From NCBI GenBank assembly GCA_014529385.2, contig CM043958.1:90975025-91039024 (forward strand): DNA of 64,000 nucleotides, given 5' to 3'. The stretch's first letter is position 1. The number at the start of each line of letters is the position of its first letter. This document shows, piece after piece, positions 45,691 through 58,192 of the stretch. The stretch comes from Adiantum capillus-veneris. Its lineage: Eukaryota > Streptophyta > Polypodiopsida > Polypodiales > Pteridaceae. The notes under the pieces were generated by a model. That model was not told where the DNA came from and ran no database searches. It saw only the letters and a program-made list of their open reading frames with translations. The position numbers were made by a program, and so were the translations under genes.

Positions 45691-46700
45691 CGCACTTCAA
45701 GCATTAGGTAAAGAAAGGTCCTCACTTCAAGCATTAGGTAAAGAAAGGTCCCCAGGATGGGACAGTCTAACTGTTGAGTTTTTTTTAAAGATTTTGGGAC
45801 GAGATGAAGTCTCCTATCATGATTATGGCCAACCAAGCCTTGCTTGATGGGGTCTTAGACCCAAGCATTAAAACAGGCCTCATTAAACTGGTCCCGAAGC
45901 AAGTGTGTTGCTCCCAACTGAAACACTGGAGGCTTATAACCATGATGTCAGTAGCCTACAAAATTATTGCCAAAACGGTAGCCATTAGGCTTTCTCCCCT
46001 CGTGGACAAAATGATCACTCCCCACCAACATGGATTTATCAAAGGAAGGTCAATCTATGATAATATTTTGGCAGCAATGGTAGGCATTGAGTATGCCGCC
46101 TTCACTAAGAAAGAGTGTATGTTACTCCAATTGGATTTGGACAAAGCCTATGATAGGATCACATGGTCATTTATAGAAGAGGTTATGAAGGCACTGGGCT
46201 TTGGGACTCAGATGTGTCGGCTAGTGAGCACATTCAGTGTAGGTAGCTAATCAGAGCTCCTTTTCAATGACAAAATCATGGGAGCATTTGAGGTTAAGCA
46301 ATCCATCAAACATGGGTGCCCACTTGCCCCTCTAATGTTTGCCATTGGATCCCATCCACCACTGGTAACATTGCTCGACAATTGTGCTGTGAGAGGGGAT
46401 ATTCAAGGCCTGTCTCTACCTGACAACAACCAATTGCTCGCTAAGCCGTTTGCGGACGAGACTCACTGTTCTTTCTCAAAGCTTGCCCCCCGTTTCTTAG
46501 AAAGGCACTAGAGATTGTGCAAACTTTTTCCATTGCTTCAGGGTCGAAGTGTAGTATTGAAAAATCAAGGCTGATCTCTCTTACAGAGAGCGACTCGTTT
46601 GATCCCTCAATGTGGTCCGGGGAAGTTGTGCCAAAAGGAATTTTTTTTTGGCACCTTGGGGCCCCACTAGGGATTGAAGTAACCCATTCACTTGGGTTAT
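45690..46700 (+). pseudogene. LINE-B copy 1 reverse transcriptase, second duplicate
   Basis: Same blocks as the upstream duplicate, with LDLDKAYDRITWSFIEE intact, but a stop replaces Gln after SVGS (46248-46250). A 2-base GA insertion at about 46457 also turns the FADD motif into FADE and shifts the frame. Continues directly into the downstream LINE sequence, so this is the duplicate in the original position. Confidence 0.85.
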
Positions 46701-48130
46701 GAAAAAGATTAGATGCAAGATGCACAAATGGGAGTATGTGCTTCTTCCCTTCTTAAGCAGAGTGAAAGTGATCAACTCATTCATGCTCCCCTACATAGAT
46801 TTTAATAGTCTGTTGCTTAAACTTGCCAAATATAATCGGAAAGATTTTCTCAAACTGGTAAAAATATTCTTGTGAAATAACAACACCAAAGACTCGACGC
46901 CATGGCAGTGGGCTAACTGGGAAACAATGGCAAGACATATTGAGCATGGCGATCTCGGAATTCTTAATCCTAGTGCCCATGCGGAGGCCCATTGTGCTAA
47001 GTTCGTGGCTGCACTCACAAAGCAAAGCTAGTCTTGGACAATAATGGCTAAGGCCATGCTGGATGGTGCCAATCTCTTCTCGCAAGGCGGTCAATGGAAA
47101 GGGCTAGAGATACACGACAAATTGCTTTCCCCTTAGTGGGCTAGCTTAAAGCTCGGGGGTTTGACGGGAGAGCTTGCTTGCAAATGCAAAAGAGTAGTAG
47201 AGACTTTGGAGTGGGGTGAGCTTGCAAGGTCCTGCCACAACTCTTCAACTCATTGGTCCCCTTGGATTTATAAGGTAGGAAGCATCTCCCTTAACCCATA
47301 TTGGAGGGAGGCTGCGAGAAAGATTAATAACAAAGGTCTTAGACGTCCGAGCCAACTATGGGATTATAACAGTAACCAGTGGAAAGAACAGACCAACTGG
47401 AATCACATCATAACCTTAATGGGAATGGGAGACTTCTGATTAGTAGAGTCCTCGAAAGGCTTGATATCTAGGCTCTCCCTTGTTGTGAGTCTGAGTTTAA
47501 GTGGGAATCCTGGCGCTAGCCGAAGGACAAACACTTCTTTAAGCCTCATACTAAAGAAGTATACCACACACTTATGGCATCGTTGGATTGGTTCTCTCCC
47601 TTGAACAAACTATGGGGTATGGACTAGCCAGAATCAAGATGGGTGACTGTCACTAAGAACATTTGGTGCCCCCAATGGTTGCAGGTGATGAAGGTCTTCC
47701 TTTGGAAGGTGGGGAGCCTTACCTATTGGGGTTAAGATCCTGGCCAGGGGGATTGGCCAGGATACGTGCTCTCAATATAAAACGGCCAGTGAAGACCTCT
47801 CACATCTCTTCAAGGATTTCCCAATGATTAGCGGTCTAGTAGGGAAGGTATGCAAGTGGGTCCAAAGGACTTGGAAGATAGGATTCTTTAAAAACAATCT
47901 TTTCTTGGGAGGAGAGGCCTATAAGAGCCACGAGATAATCATTGCAACTCAAGTGGTTAGATTTTGTTACTTCAAACATATCTAGAAGACCAGGAACAAT
48001 TGGGTATTCAGTAATTCCATGGAAATAGCTAGTTTCATGGAGATAGTACAAGAAAGCAGAGGGGCGATGTTAACCCTTGGGAAATGGAAGAACTCAGACG
48101 AGTGGAACAAATTAATTGGCATCGTAGGAT
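46700..48130 (+). pseudogene. LINE-B copy 1 C-terminal region with zf-RVT
   Basis: Contains GDLGILNPSAHAEAHCAKFV near 46950, a conserved block after the RT, then WSPWIYKVGSISLNPYWREA near 47260. A zf-RVT-like end with KVCKWVQRTWKIGFFKNNLF lies near 47845-47905. Interrupted by several stops. The zf-RVT region is a zinc-binding domain found at the C-terminus of plant LINE ORF2. Confidence 0.75.
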
Positions 48131-48399
48131 AGAATCGTGAATTTTCCGAAGTGGATCCCCTGTTAGCTGATGGTTGGTCTATTGGAGATGTCATGGCTCG
48201 GCATGAGCATGACAAGAATCTGTAATTTTTGGGTTTGTCATTATAATCCACTCACAATTGTGAGTTTTGGAAAAAAAAAGATTCTTAGGTACTTGTAACT
48301 TTAAAGGTTTGAACTAAGCATTGCCAACAGGCATCAAAGTCAAACTTCGTGGAATCGATTTTTGATAGGTGTTTGGGATGTATAACATTGAGTGAAGAT

Positions 48400-48895
48400 C
48401 TTACCACCTCTTCAAGGAGTGCCCGATTGTTTGTGGCCTTGCAGTCAAGCTATACAAGTGGGTCCAAAGGATGTGGAAAATAGGAATCTATAAAAAGGAT
48501 CTTTTCCTTGGAGGTAGAACGATGAAAAGCCAACAGCTTTTGGTTTGTATGCAGAATGTTAGGTTTTGCTTTTCAAGCACGTGTGGAAGACCATGAACAA
48601 TCAAATTTTTGAGAATGACACCTCGGTGGCTAGTTTCAAGGAGATTATCTACGAGAGTAGGAAGCTGATTATGGGCATAGGGAAGAAGAAGAACTTAGAG
48701 GAATGGAAAAGGGCTTGTTTAGTTGTCTCAACCCTATGCGAGTAAAGTTTCTTGAGTAAGGACTAGTGAAGTCTTTGATGTACAACACGTCTCCTTAAGG
48801 CTCAATAAGAGCTTGAGGCTGCCATGTAAATTTTCTTGACATGTTTAATACATTACACTCACGATTGTGAGTTTGGCCAAAAATAAAAATAAAAA
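48400..48895 (+). mobile_element. LINE-B copy 2, 3' fragment
   Basis: Homologous to 47800-48275: 'aagtgggtccaaagga', zf-RVT-like coding with stops, then the 3' hairpin ACTCACGATTGTGAGT (about 48855-48870) and an A-rich tail AAAATAAAAATAAAA. Severely 5'-truncated. Confidence 0.8.
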
Positions 48896-48984
48896 ATCCA
48901 ATTAATTAAATGATGTTGTGGATAGAGGAGATGTATTAACCATTAAAAACAATAGATTAAATGGTGTTGTTTGTAGAGAAGATT

Positions 48985-50700
48985 TTTTTTTTCAAAACTC
49001 ACGATTGTGAGTGATTGTATTAGAATGCCATCAAGAAATATACAAATCAGCCTCAAGCTCATGCCGAGCCTTGAGGGGCAGATGATTACATCAGTAACGT
49101 ACTATTACCAAAAGTCTAGTCCTTTATGCAGCAGGGCTCGAGCGGATGGCGAGGGACGTCCGAAGGCAATCACCCGAGTTTTGCGTTTTACCAATTACAT
49201 ATATTAACTTCATATTTTCTTGTACAATCTCTGAGAAGATAGCCACAAAGAGGTCGTTGTCAAAAACACGGTAGTTCTTGACGTTCCAGATATTATTGAA
49301 GAAACAATATCTGACAGTTTGAGTACATATTAGAAGTGCAGGACTTTGAAATTGTTTCCCACCAATGCACAAATCCTTCTTGAAAAACCCTAGCTTCCAT
49401 GTTCTTTGTATCCATTTACACACCTTTCTCGCTAGGCCTCTTATTGTCGGGAATTCCATGAATAGGTGCAAGAGGTCTTTGATTGCTAGTCTGCACCCTG
49501 AACATCTAATGGTCCCGATACCACGTGCCTAAATCTTGATTCTTGTTGGAAAATCCCCCCACAATACCTTCCACATAAATATCTTCATAAAATGAGGCCA
49601 TTGCGGTTTCCAAATGTTCTTTGTGACCTCAACCCATCAAGCTTAAACAAGGGGGTTCCTGGTTGACTGGTAATAAGCAACCTGATGTTATCCCAGATCC
49701 AACTAGACAGACCCACGAACCCGACCCAGATAGAATGTATCCCCCCTAGAGGGTTTCCACTGAGTCAAATACTGGTTCCCATGGCACCACACGCACAGTG
49801 GTCCTGTTAAATATTAGGGGGCCTTTATCCAAGATCTTTCGGACACGTTGAAGACCTCCTTGAGTCGAACTGAGCAGAGGACCTTGGCTAAGTAAGTGGT
49901 GTTTTCAATTGACCCCCATGACCAAGAATTTGTGGTCCTTGAATCCATTGGATCAGTTCAAATCTATTAGGGACTCTACCACTGAAGCCAAACATGAGCA
50001 TAAGCTTAGCTTGCTTGGATGCTGATAGAATTGCGACAGTAATAGACTTTGCAACCTCCACTTGCTGCGGCATAGACTTCTTTAAAGCACTATAGGCTCG
50101 ATCTGCCAACCCTTCTTTGAAAAACCCACCGCATTCTTCTTGGGAGAAAGTTCTTTTGTTACCGTTTGGGACGCATTCTAACTGGTTGTTTACTTCTTTT
50201 AGCTCCTATTCGAGCTGAGCTTTAACATTCTTCAGCTTTTCCTGGCCTCCCTTATTTGATGCCTCAACAACTGTGTCTCTAGCACTATCCTTGGAGTTCA
50301 GACCCTTCAAAATGCTTGCGAATGAGATACTTTCTCTGAGAGCAGCAAAAGCTATTGATCCCTTGTTCACATTTGTAGAAATCGGCCCTTCGGACTCCCC
50401 CTCCTTGAGGGTCTTCACCTCAAAGTTGATTCTGTGAGCAGTAGGGACCTTGTATTTTGAAAGAGCATTATTAATCATCTGGGTTAGACCCCTTGTCAAA
50501 GCCTCCTTCTTCATTCTGGCGTCGTCTGAAGGTTGCAAAGTTGTCCCTTTCCCTTCATCCATCGGAGCGACTCCATCATTCATTGATATTTTTCTAGCTG
50601 CGAGCATTTGCAAAAACTTGATGATGTCTTCATCCATGGGCTGGGCCTCGGATTCCATTTTAACCTCGTGATAGAGCACAAATCCATGCACAAAAGAGGG
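48985..50700 (-). mobile_element. LINE-B copy 3, internally deleted
   Basis: Minus-strand copy. Its 3' end at 48985-49015 has the poly(A) (as T run) and the ACTCACAATCGTGAGT hairpin. The zf-RVT region is at 49471-49124 (HLFMEFPTIRGLARKVCKWI). ORF1 is at 50691-49888. The endonuclease and RT are absent between them. It faces copy 2 tail to tail, about 90 bp apart. Confidence 0.82.
49888..50691 (-). pseudogene. LINE-B copy 3 ORF1 (DUF4283-like)
   Basis: Two frames. 50691-50206 begins MHGFVLYHEVKMESEAQPMD and carries an acidic/polar N-terminus. 50109-49888 has ADRAYSALKKSMPQQVEVAK and GFSGRVPNRFELIQWI, matching the DUF4283 domain of plant LINE ORF1, which binds nucleic acid. A stop and frame change near 50200 separate them. 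The frame ends at 49888, where the internal deletion begins. Confidence 0.72.
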
Positions 50701-50719
50701 GGGTTAAGGGTTTGGGGGG

Positions 50720-52560
50720 GGCGGGGGACACTAGGTCCGGTGAGGGCTAAAAGCCTCGGGGTGGAGGGATGCAAGCAAAAAAAGGAACACTAAATATAGT
50801 TCAAAAGGCGCCGAATATAAGTTTAGAATGCACATATTGTAAGCATCATAAGCATATTGAAAAAAATGCTTATTATAAACATGATATGTGCACAAGTTAG
50901 AGACAAAACTCGGTCTTGGTAGCACATCATAACACAACGACTCTGGGCAAGCACATCGCCACCCTACCGCACTCTATAAAGAAGGGCCTAGACAGTCAAA
51001 CCTTTGTTTTTTGCTTGTATTAGACAATGCAGACACTTAGGGTTGTAGACGCTTCGCCCAGTTGGGGAAGAGAACTTAAGTTGAAAGAATATGATCTTAC
51101 ACTCAGAGCCAATTTACCCACCCCCTCCTCAACAATATTCTCAACTCAAGCTATGAATGTCGCCACCGGATGTTTCTCTAGAAATCGACATGGATTTGAG
51201 CTTCGCCTCCCTTGTGTTTAATCTTGCATGATTAGCCATTTTCATAGTATAGTATGTAGAACTAGTGTTGGAAACTTGTGGTTGGTTTCTTTAAAGCAGG
51301 AGGAAGCGGCTCATCAAGAAGAAGAAGATATGACCTCCATGGGTATTTAAGGAGGATGTATGAATTTTTGTAACATGGAGTAAGGGTAAATGTAGGCTCA
51401 ATGGTGTCAAATACCTTAAGGGGCTTTGCACCCATTGAACTGACCTCTTTGCATACGTTGGATGACCGGAGTGCAAAGAATATTCTAGGGTTAGATGTAT
51501 TTTGTTGAGTCAACACAATTAAAGCTCAAATGAACGTTAAAAAAAAAGAACATCTTTAGTCTTAACAAGTCTCCTTTCAATGTTGCACAACCAAAGTGAA
51601 GAATGACCAATTCCATTGAGCATAGACATTAATAGAATCATTGTCGCCGTAGTATGCAACCATACAATTATGCTGGTTCTCTTGGATTTGTCTTTCATCC
51701 TTGTCAAGAATTGCACTTGGGAACTATATCACTATTGCGCACTTGATCACAGTCTTTGAGTTCACTACCGTCTTCTTGTTTGTTTGCTGATGTTTAGGTT
51801 GATCTTTTAGAGTCGTTCTTGCAATTTAGAAACTTTTCCATTGACCTCGTGCTACATTTTGGCATGATCTTTTGTTGTGAGGGCGATGTACCCACTCTAT
51901 GGACCTCAAGTGCATTCTCAATCAACACTTGTAATTTAGTAGTGTTATGCAATAAAATCATTAAAGAAATTTGGGGGATCACAATCTAAATTTTGGCATG
52001 ATAGTGGTGCTACCCTCATTTTTTGTGTAATCATTTGGATTACATTCACTTTGTCATCAAATTGTTTCTTCTTGTTTGACTGCGCTATAGGTGGTTGATG
52101 ATTGTGTAGTTATGTGGTCTCCTCGCAACTCTCTTGTGTATCATTCTCATGATTTTTTTTCTTATTTTACTAAGCTTTTTGTTGCATTTGTACAATAGAT
52201 TTTACATTAACCAAGGTAATGGCATCATCTTATGGCGTTTTCATTTTCAAAATCACCATCATCCCTGGCCTGCATATCTCCCATAAGCTTACATGTTCGG
52301 GGTAAATCATATACATGTGCAAGCAAGTGCACAAAGGAGTTTCTCTTAGATGTAATCAACATGCAAAATCTACAAGTTTTTCAAAGCATTGGGATCTATG
52401 AAGATTGCATTGGGGATTTTTGTAGTAGAAACTTTGGCACATAGGACATTGAATTTGGATTTGTGTGCTTAACTTTAGGACAACCTCATTTTTTTCCCCT
52501 TGTGTTGGTGTCTTTGACTAACAAGGGTTAACCATCTTTGGTGCATCATCTTGAGTAGTA
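50720..52560. other. No gene recognised
   Basis: AT-rich, unique-looking DNA. Short frames only, none conserved. G-rich patch at 50705-50730. Confidence 0.5.
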
Positions 52561-52570
52561 GTGGCAACTT

Positions 52571-52830
52571 GCTGCAAAGCTTGGAGCTCAGCTTGCACTT
52601 AGTCTAAACAAGTATTGTAGACATTGGCACGTGACATATGTAGGCTAAACAATAATGTTGCAATCCAATGTGGAGACTTGCAAACCAGTGACATGTGTAG
52701 GCTAAACAACAATGCTGCAAAGCTTGGAGCTCAGCTTGCACTCAATCTAGACAAGTATTGTAGACATTAGCATAGTGACATGTGTAGTAGATGCAACAAT
52801 AGGCTAAACAACAATGTTTCAAACGAGTGT
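52571..52830 (+). repeat. Tandem duplication of about 140 bp
   Basis: The segment GCAAAGCTTGGAGCTCAGCT, CAAGTATTGTAGACATT and GTGACATGTGTAG occurs at about 52573-52650 and again at about 52717-52790, with a partial third match (TAGGCTAAACAACAATG) nearby. Confidence 0.8.
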
Positions 52831-52882
52831 GGATATACTTGCAAGTCATCCTCATCATAATTGAATGACAGAAAGGAAAGAG

Positions 52883-55292
52883 TCATGCAGGGTGCTTGTG
52901 AGAAGTGATTGGCTTCTTGCCATCAGGTCCAGCCACATGCATGTTGTACTTGCTTCTCTTTTTGGGGATTTTCACATTTAAAGACATTATTTTTGAAGAG
53001 CCCAAGAGATTTGTCGAGAATGGGTTGCTAAGAAAAAGGCCCCTATTTATTGACGGCCCATGTGATTTCATGTAATCTATATTTTTTGAATTAGATAGCC
53101 TTATGAAATGATCGAGAAAGTTGGTGATTTTTCTTATAAATATGTGACACGTGCAAGGACTATAATTGACCGGTTTTCATAGGATATATGTGAACCCTAG
53201 TTTTTAAGCTCATCATAATAAATAGACCATTTTAGCTCAATGTGGGGGTTCCAAAGTTGAGGAGCTAGTCACATCAAGCTTAAAAACTTCTAAAACACCA
53301 AGGAGCTCCATAGCTTCCATATCCTCTCTAAGGAATAAATTACTTGTATTTTTCTCCTCCCACATGCTCTTTAGTACATTGTGGTTGAGCTCATGGTTAG
53401 AAACCAATGTTTTGTCCATTTTTCTTTGTTCATTGGTGTTTGAAGTTTGGAATTGGTGTAGAGTAGGTAGCTACTAGGAACATTATTTCCACCAGATGAC
53501 CTCTCGGGGACTGACTCAATGACTACATTCCCCCCATGAAGTCCAATATCAGACAATACCCTCTCAATAATTTTTATGGAAGCTTCACTAATTGATAAAG
53601 GTTGTAGTTCCCATGCAAAACCTATGTAAAGGTGCACAATCTTCTCAATGATTCTACAAAGTTCATGCAATGTGCAGAGGTGAAAATTTGAAAGGTAATA
53701 TCTAAATCATCTTGAAAGTTTGGATTTTTAGAGTGTCTATCTGGGATTTGTTCCAATTAGCAGGATTTAGATCCTTTGTTGTACCCATGCAATAGATAAA
53801 GGGGATTTTGACATTGGCACCCCTTGACACATCGTACATACACTTTAGTGTCTTTAGGTCTCCCCCAATGAGCCATTCCACCTTGTATCTACCAAAACCC
53901 TCAACATCTAGCTCCTCCCTAGCTTGATGAGATTTGATTATTGCAGGGATACTAGGGTGGTGGAGTACCCAATTCAACATATTAAAATCCTCACTATCAA
54001 CCTCAAAAGTATCCAATCACCAAATGTTCTTCTCTGATTTCACACTCAAATTTTTAAGTTTTTTTTCCCTTTGTGGTATGAAGAACTCTCTTTCTGAGGG
54101 TTATTGATACTCTCTCAAGCTTTCTACCCTTCACAATTTCACTCTCATCTAATTTGATAAAAAAAACGGCTTGCATATTCCCTTCAGTATGTTGAAGATC
54201 ATATAATTTTATCATTTCCTTGTGCAAAGTTCTCAAGTCAAAGAATATATTGTTGAAAGAGTTAAACTTGAGGTCTTTCTTCTTACTAGGATATATGTCA
54301 TTGATGTGGAAAGTTCCAAGAATCTCCACGACCTTGTAATTAATTTTGAGCATGACTTGTTGAACAATTGATGGCTTTGAGAGCAAGGAATCCTTCACTC
54401 TTGACCGCTTTAGGTTTTCATTGATGAGCTTGAATAGTTTTTGGTAACTTGCCCTAATGATTCCAACTTTGTCCATAGTGCCTTGAACTTCATCATTGTC
54501 AAAGCAGAAGTTGCAAAAATCCATTGATGCATGTTTGCCTAGAAACCCTGAATCCAATAGGCAACAATAGGTGGAGTCACTTCACAAAAGTAGACCTTTG
54601 CAAAAATCTATTGATGCATGTCCTCCTAGCAACCCTAAAGCTTATTTCATCCAATAGTGATTCCACCTATTGTTGCCAACAACAATAGGTGGAATCACTT
54701 TACAAAATGATTGTGATGCCCATCTCATGTTTCCCTGTGAATAGTCTAGCTAAACTAAGGACCTAAGGTAAACACAAAAAAAACTATATCACCCAAAGAT
54801 ACCAACTTGCAAGACAAAAATATTAATTTGAAAAAAAATCAATTTCATCTCGCTATGATTCTTCTATTGTTGCCTCCACCTCTTTGCTTGGGACTCTCAA
54901 TATTCTTCAATTGCCTTTGTCTTTGTCTAAACCCAAGCTCCGTCCTCGTTCTTTTGACTATATTCAGCAACGATTGGAGGTTCTTTACCTTCTCCTTGAT
55001 TTCTTGAAGCTGATGATTAAGAGAATCCTTCAACTATATTAGCAAATGGTTTTCCAAATTAAGAATGCCCCTCTATGCTACAAGGTTTTTAGCCTAATAG
55101 CCCTGTCATACCATCTTCTACAAATCTCATCAATGAAGAGCAATTGAAAAATGACGGGGTGAATTTGGTGATGGGGGATACAATCTACCATCCATCCATC
55201 CATAGGTGAATGTGCTTCTTTTCTTCTAATCTCACTACTTCTATGGCAGAAGGAGGAGTTTCACAAATAGATAAATTCTCAGCATGATTCAT
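52883..55292 (-). pseudogene. Decayed gene of unrecognised family (possible transposase)
   Basis: A chain of minus-strand frames: start near 55292 (MNHAENLSICETPPSAIEVV), a coiled coil at 55033-54845 (LNHQLQEIKEKVKNLQSLLN), 54557-54054 (FCNFCFDNDEVQGTMDKVGI and onward), 54016-53702 (FNMLNWVLHHPSIPAIIKSH, then WLIGGDLKTLKCMYDVSRGA and a C near the end), 53670-53371 (ELCRIIEKIVHLYIGFAWEL, LSDIGLHGGNVVIE) and 53419-53237. Each piece ends at a stop or frame change. The GGDLK...G.GA...C/YC pattern resembles the GGD-K motif of some poorly described transposon proteins, but that is memory-based and unproven. Clearly ancient coding DNA. Function unknown. Confidence 0.5.
54656..54699. repeat. Perfect 20-bp hairpin with 4-nt loop
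   Basis: Arms 54656-54675 and 54680-54699 are exact complements (GTGATTCCACCTATTGTTG and its reverse complement), with loop CCAA. A third copy of the arm (CAACAATAGGTGGAGTCAC) lies at 54562-54580, and the neighbouring 'tgatgcatgt' segment is duplicated (54524 and 54612). Confidence 0.88.
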
Positions 55293-55486
55293 GGTCAAAG
55301 CTTGGATATGGGGAAGATGATGAGTTGGATATGGTATAGAGAAAGATGCAGAGAAAGGACAAAATGAGTAGGGGGAAATTTAAAATACACTACCTTATTC
55401 TTTTTGCCTTAAAGAATAAGGGGTATCACTCATTTAGTAGAGAGTACTCCACCCACACATAGTCTATCATTGTACACTCACCATGT

Positions 55487-55487
<1 letters not shown>

Positions 55488-55538
<51 letters not shown>

Positions 55539-55560
55539 ACGCACACGCACACGCACACCA
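55488..55560. repeat. (AC)n passing into (CACACG)n
   Basis: Pure AC tract to about 55528, followed by about five CACACG hexamers. Confidence 0.93.
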
Positions 55561-55751
55561 CATAACTTCCACATTTGTGTGCTCTTCAACTAGTATGAGA
55601 GTGCACGATGATGGCAGGGAGCATAGCTACATCAAGAGCTCCCACGAAAAAGCTTGCTTGTTCTCGAGGGTAGAGATAAAGGAATCTTGGAATATTTTGT
55701 GAGAATGCAATGGATCTTGTGAGATCAACTGAGAGTGATGTGTGCTTTTAT

Positions 55752-57830
55752 GGCCTGAACCAACAAATCTACAAGAAGCTTTATAGGAATGTGTGTATAC
55801 TATAGGTGCTTCATAGAAAATTTTTCATTTATAATAGGGACATTTTATAATTTAATTAAAAATAACTTTAAAAAGTCTATATGAATAACAAAAGAGAATT
55901 AACATTTTGAAAATTCAAAGACAGAGCTTATCTCTCAACCAATGTTAATATTATCAAACCTCTCAAAGATTATTGAAGTCCAATGTGATGCTTGTGGACA
56001 ATGCCTTGAAGCTATGTTGTTTCAAGAAAGGCATGCCATATCATATGAAAGTAGGAGATTGCATGACCAAGAAAAGAATCTAGGCATACATGAAAAAGAG
56101 CTACTAGCTATTTTACATACCTTAGATGCTTGGAAGCGTTATCTTCTAGGCACTCCATTTATTTTACACACAGATCACCAAAGTCTTAAGTAATTTCTCA
56201 TGAATTCTAAATTGAGTGATAAATAAATGAGGTGGGCAAGCAAATTCCATAAATTTCTCACATAGATGGTAAGTACAACCAAGTGTCCAACACTCTTTCA
56301 AAAAGACCAAAGGTGAATGCTGTATCAATAGCTACTTTATGAGTAGATAAAAATGCTATGGTAGATAAAAATGCTAGAGATATATCTTCTTTGGTAGATA
56401 AAAATGCTGCAAATATAGACATGTGATGTCAGCTATTGCACTATAGGAAAGAAAGAGGAACCATACAATGTGAAAGATGGTTATATTTTCTATGGCAATA
56501 GATTATGCATAACACATAACTTACGTGAAAAAGTTATATACAAATCTCATGTTCCCCCTTATGTAGGACATCGAGAGATTCAAAATACTCTCAAGGGAGT
56601 AGAGATGTACTTATATCAACCAACAATGAAGGTGTACATATCGGACTATGTTGCCAAATGTAATGTATGTCAAAAGATAATATGTAATAGAGGGAAGCAA
56701 CCTGGCTTGCTTCAGCCATTGCCTACACTTGATTCCCTATGGGAGAGTATATCCATGGATTTCACCTTTGGATTGACCGATCCATTCATGGGAATATGGG
56801 AATATGGACAATAATAGACCAATTTAGTAAGCAAGTTCATTTTATATCGATCAAAAAGACTATTAAATCACACCATATGGAAACCCTCTTTATCTCACAT
56901 GTATTTAAGTATCATGGTTTACCAACATCTATAGTATGCAAGAATGACTAGTAATTTTTGGAAAGGTCTCTTTGAGAAGCTGGCTACTAAGTTTAATTTC
57001 TCCTCAGCCTATCACCCACAAACCGATGGTGGCCAAAGTGAGATAGAAAATTCAACTGCTAGTGATCTACTTAAATCCTATGCTACAAAAATAGATCAAA
57101 AAGATCAATTGGAAAAGTATTTAACCTTAGTAGAGTATGCATACAATAACATTGCCCATACTTCTACAGGAAAGGAACCCTTTGAGATAATTGAAGGAAG
57201 ACCTAAGCTTTCATTGATAGTCAAGATGCTTGGAAAGATATTTGGTGCTGATGAGTATAACGGAGACCGTAGAGAATATTTTAAGAAGATTGAGGAAACC
57301 ATATCCATCATGCAATAGAAGCAAAAGGATATTGTTGATAAGCATAAAGTTTTCTTGACCTTCAAAGAGAATGATTGGGTATTACTTAAGTTTCCCAAAG
57401 CATGCCGCCTAAGCTATACCATAAGCAAGGCGACACAAGGATGCACACGGGTCACCAAACATATTATGCTAAGATAACAAAAAGATATTATGGAACATTT
57501 TAAATCCTTAATTCCATTAGTGAATCAACTTATAAGATGAGGTTACCAAGAACTTGGCTCATTCATAATGCCTTTTAGGTGAGACTTTTGAAACCTTATA
57601 CTAGGGTGAGCCACCCAAAGAACCAGTAATTGAAGAACCACCTGAGTTTGAGGTCAAGAAGAGATCTTGTAGCCAAATATTATCCTAAAAAATGAAGAAA
57701 ATATTTTAAGAAGTGGTAAGACTATCTCACAATATATTGTCAAACTTAAGAGCTATCCTTTTGAAGATGCAAGGTGGATGCAAGACATCCAACTAAAGGA
57801 TAATGTAAACCTATACTTACAAAGATTCAA
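55752..57830 (+). pseudogene. Gypsy-2 pol remnant: RNase H, integrase, chromodomain
   Basis: The end of the RT (YYRCFIENFSFIIG) is followed by RNase H at 55942-56193 (IEVQCDACGQCLEAMLFQER, LHTLDAWKRYLLGTPFIL, TDHQSLK). A zinc region (KCNVCQKIICNRG) follows, then the integrase core at 56700-57318 (SMDFTFGL, then NFWKGLFEKLATKFNFSSAY) with an intact third acidic residue in GGQSEIEN. A decayed chromodomain-like tail (YPFEDARWMQDIQLKDN) ends near 57800. The middle catalytic segment around 56936-56950 is damaged: VSDRD is shortened to VCKND. Many stops. Confidence 0.83.
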
Positions 57831-58192
57831 ATCAAAGATAAGAACCATGTATGAAAAAACATGTTTTGTAAATCATTTTGTTTTGTTTTGACCCTGAGAT
57901 TTCTTTTTTTAAACGTTCATTAGTTTTAAGTGTAAGCATACCATGAATCCTACTTTTAGTAGCTTAGTCTTTCAAGCACCTAGTAGACCTTGTCAATCTA
58001 CTACATAAGATGATAAGGGCTAAGAAATTCTTGTGACATCTAAGTCTTCCAAGAACAAAGTGGATTTAGTCCCCACTATGGAAGAATGTCGACGGGTAAA
58101 AACGGATCCTCTACCAAAAGCTACATGAATAGCTATGACTTTATTTTTCCTACTCCATAGTCAATGAAAACTATGATTTGAAGGGAAAGGTA

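Larger units (their letters stand above)
44690..48275 (+). mobile_element. LINE-B copy 1 with internal tandem duplication of the RT
   Basis: Plant L1-type LINE on the + strand: RT (two tandem copies), then the thumb/linker and zf-RVT C-terminal region, ending with the 3' hairpin ACTCACAATTGTGAGT (48222-48237) and an A-rich tail near 48245-48255. ORF1 and the endonuclease are missing, so it is 5'-truncated. Multiple stops. Confidence 0.85.
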
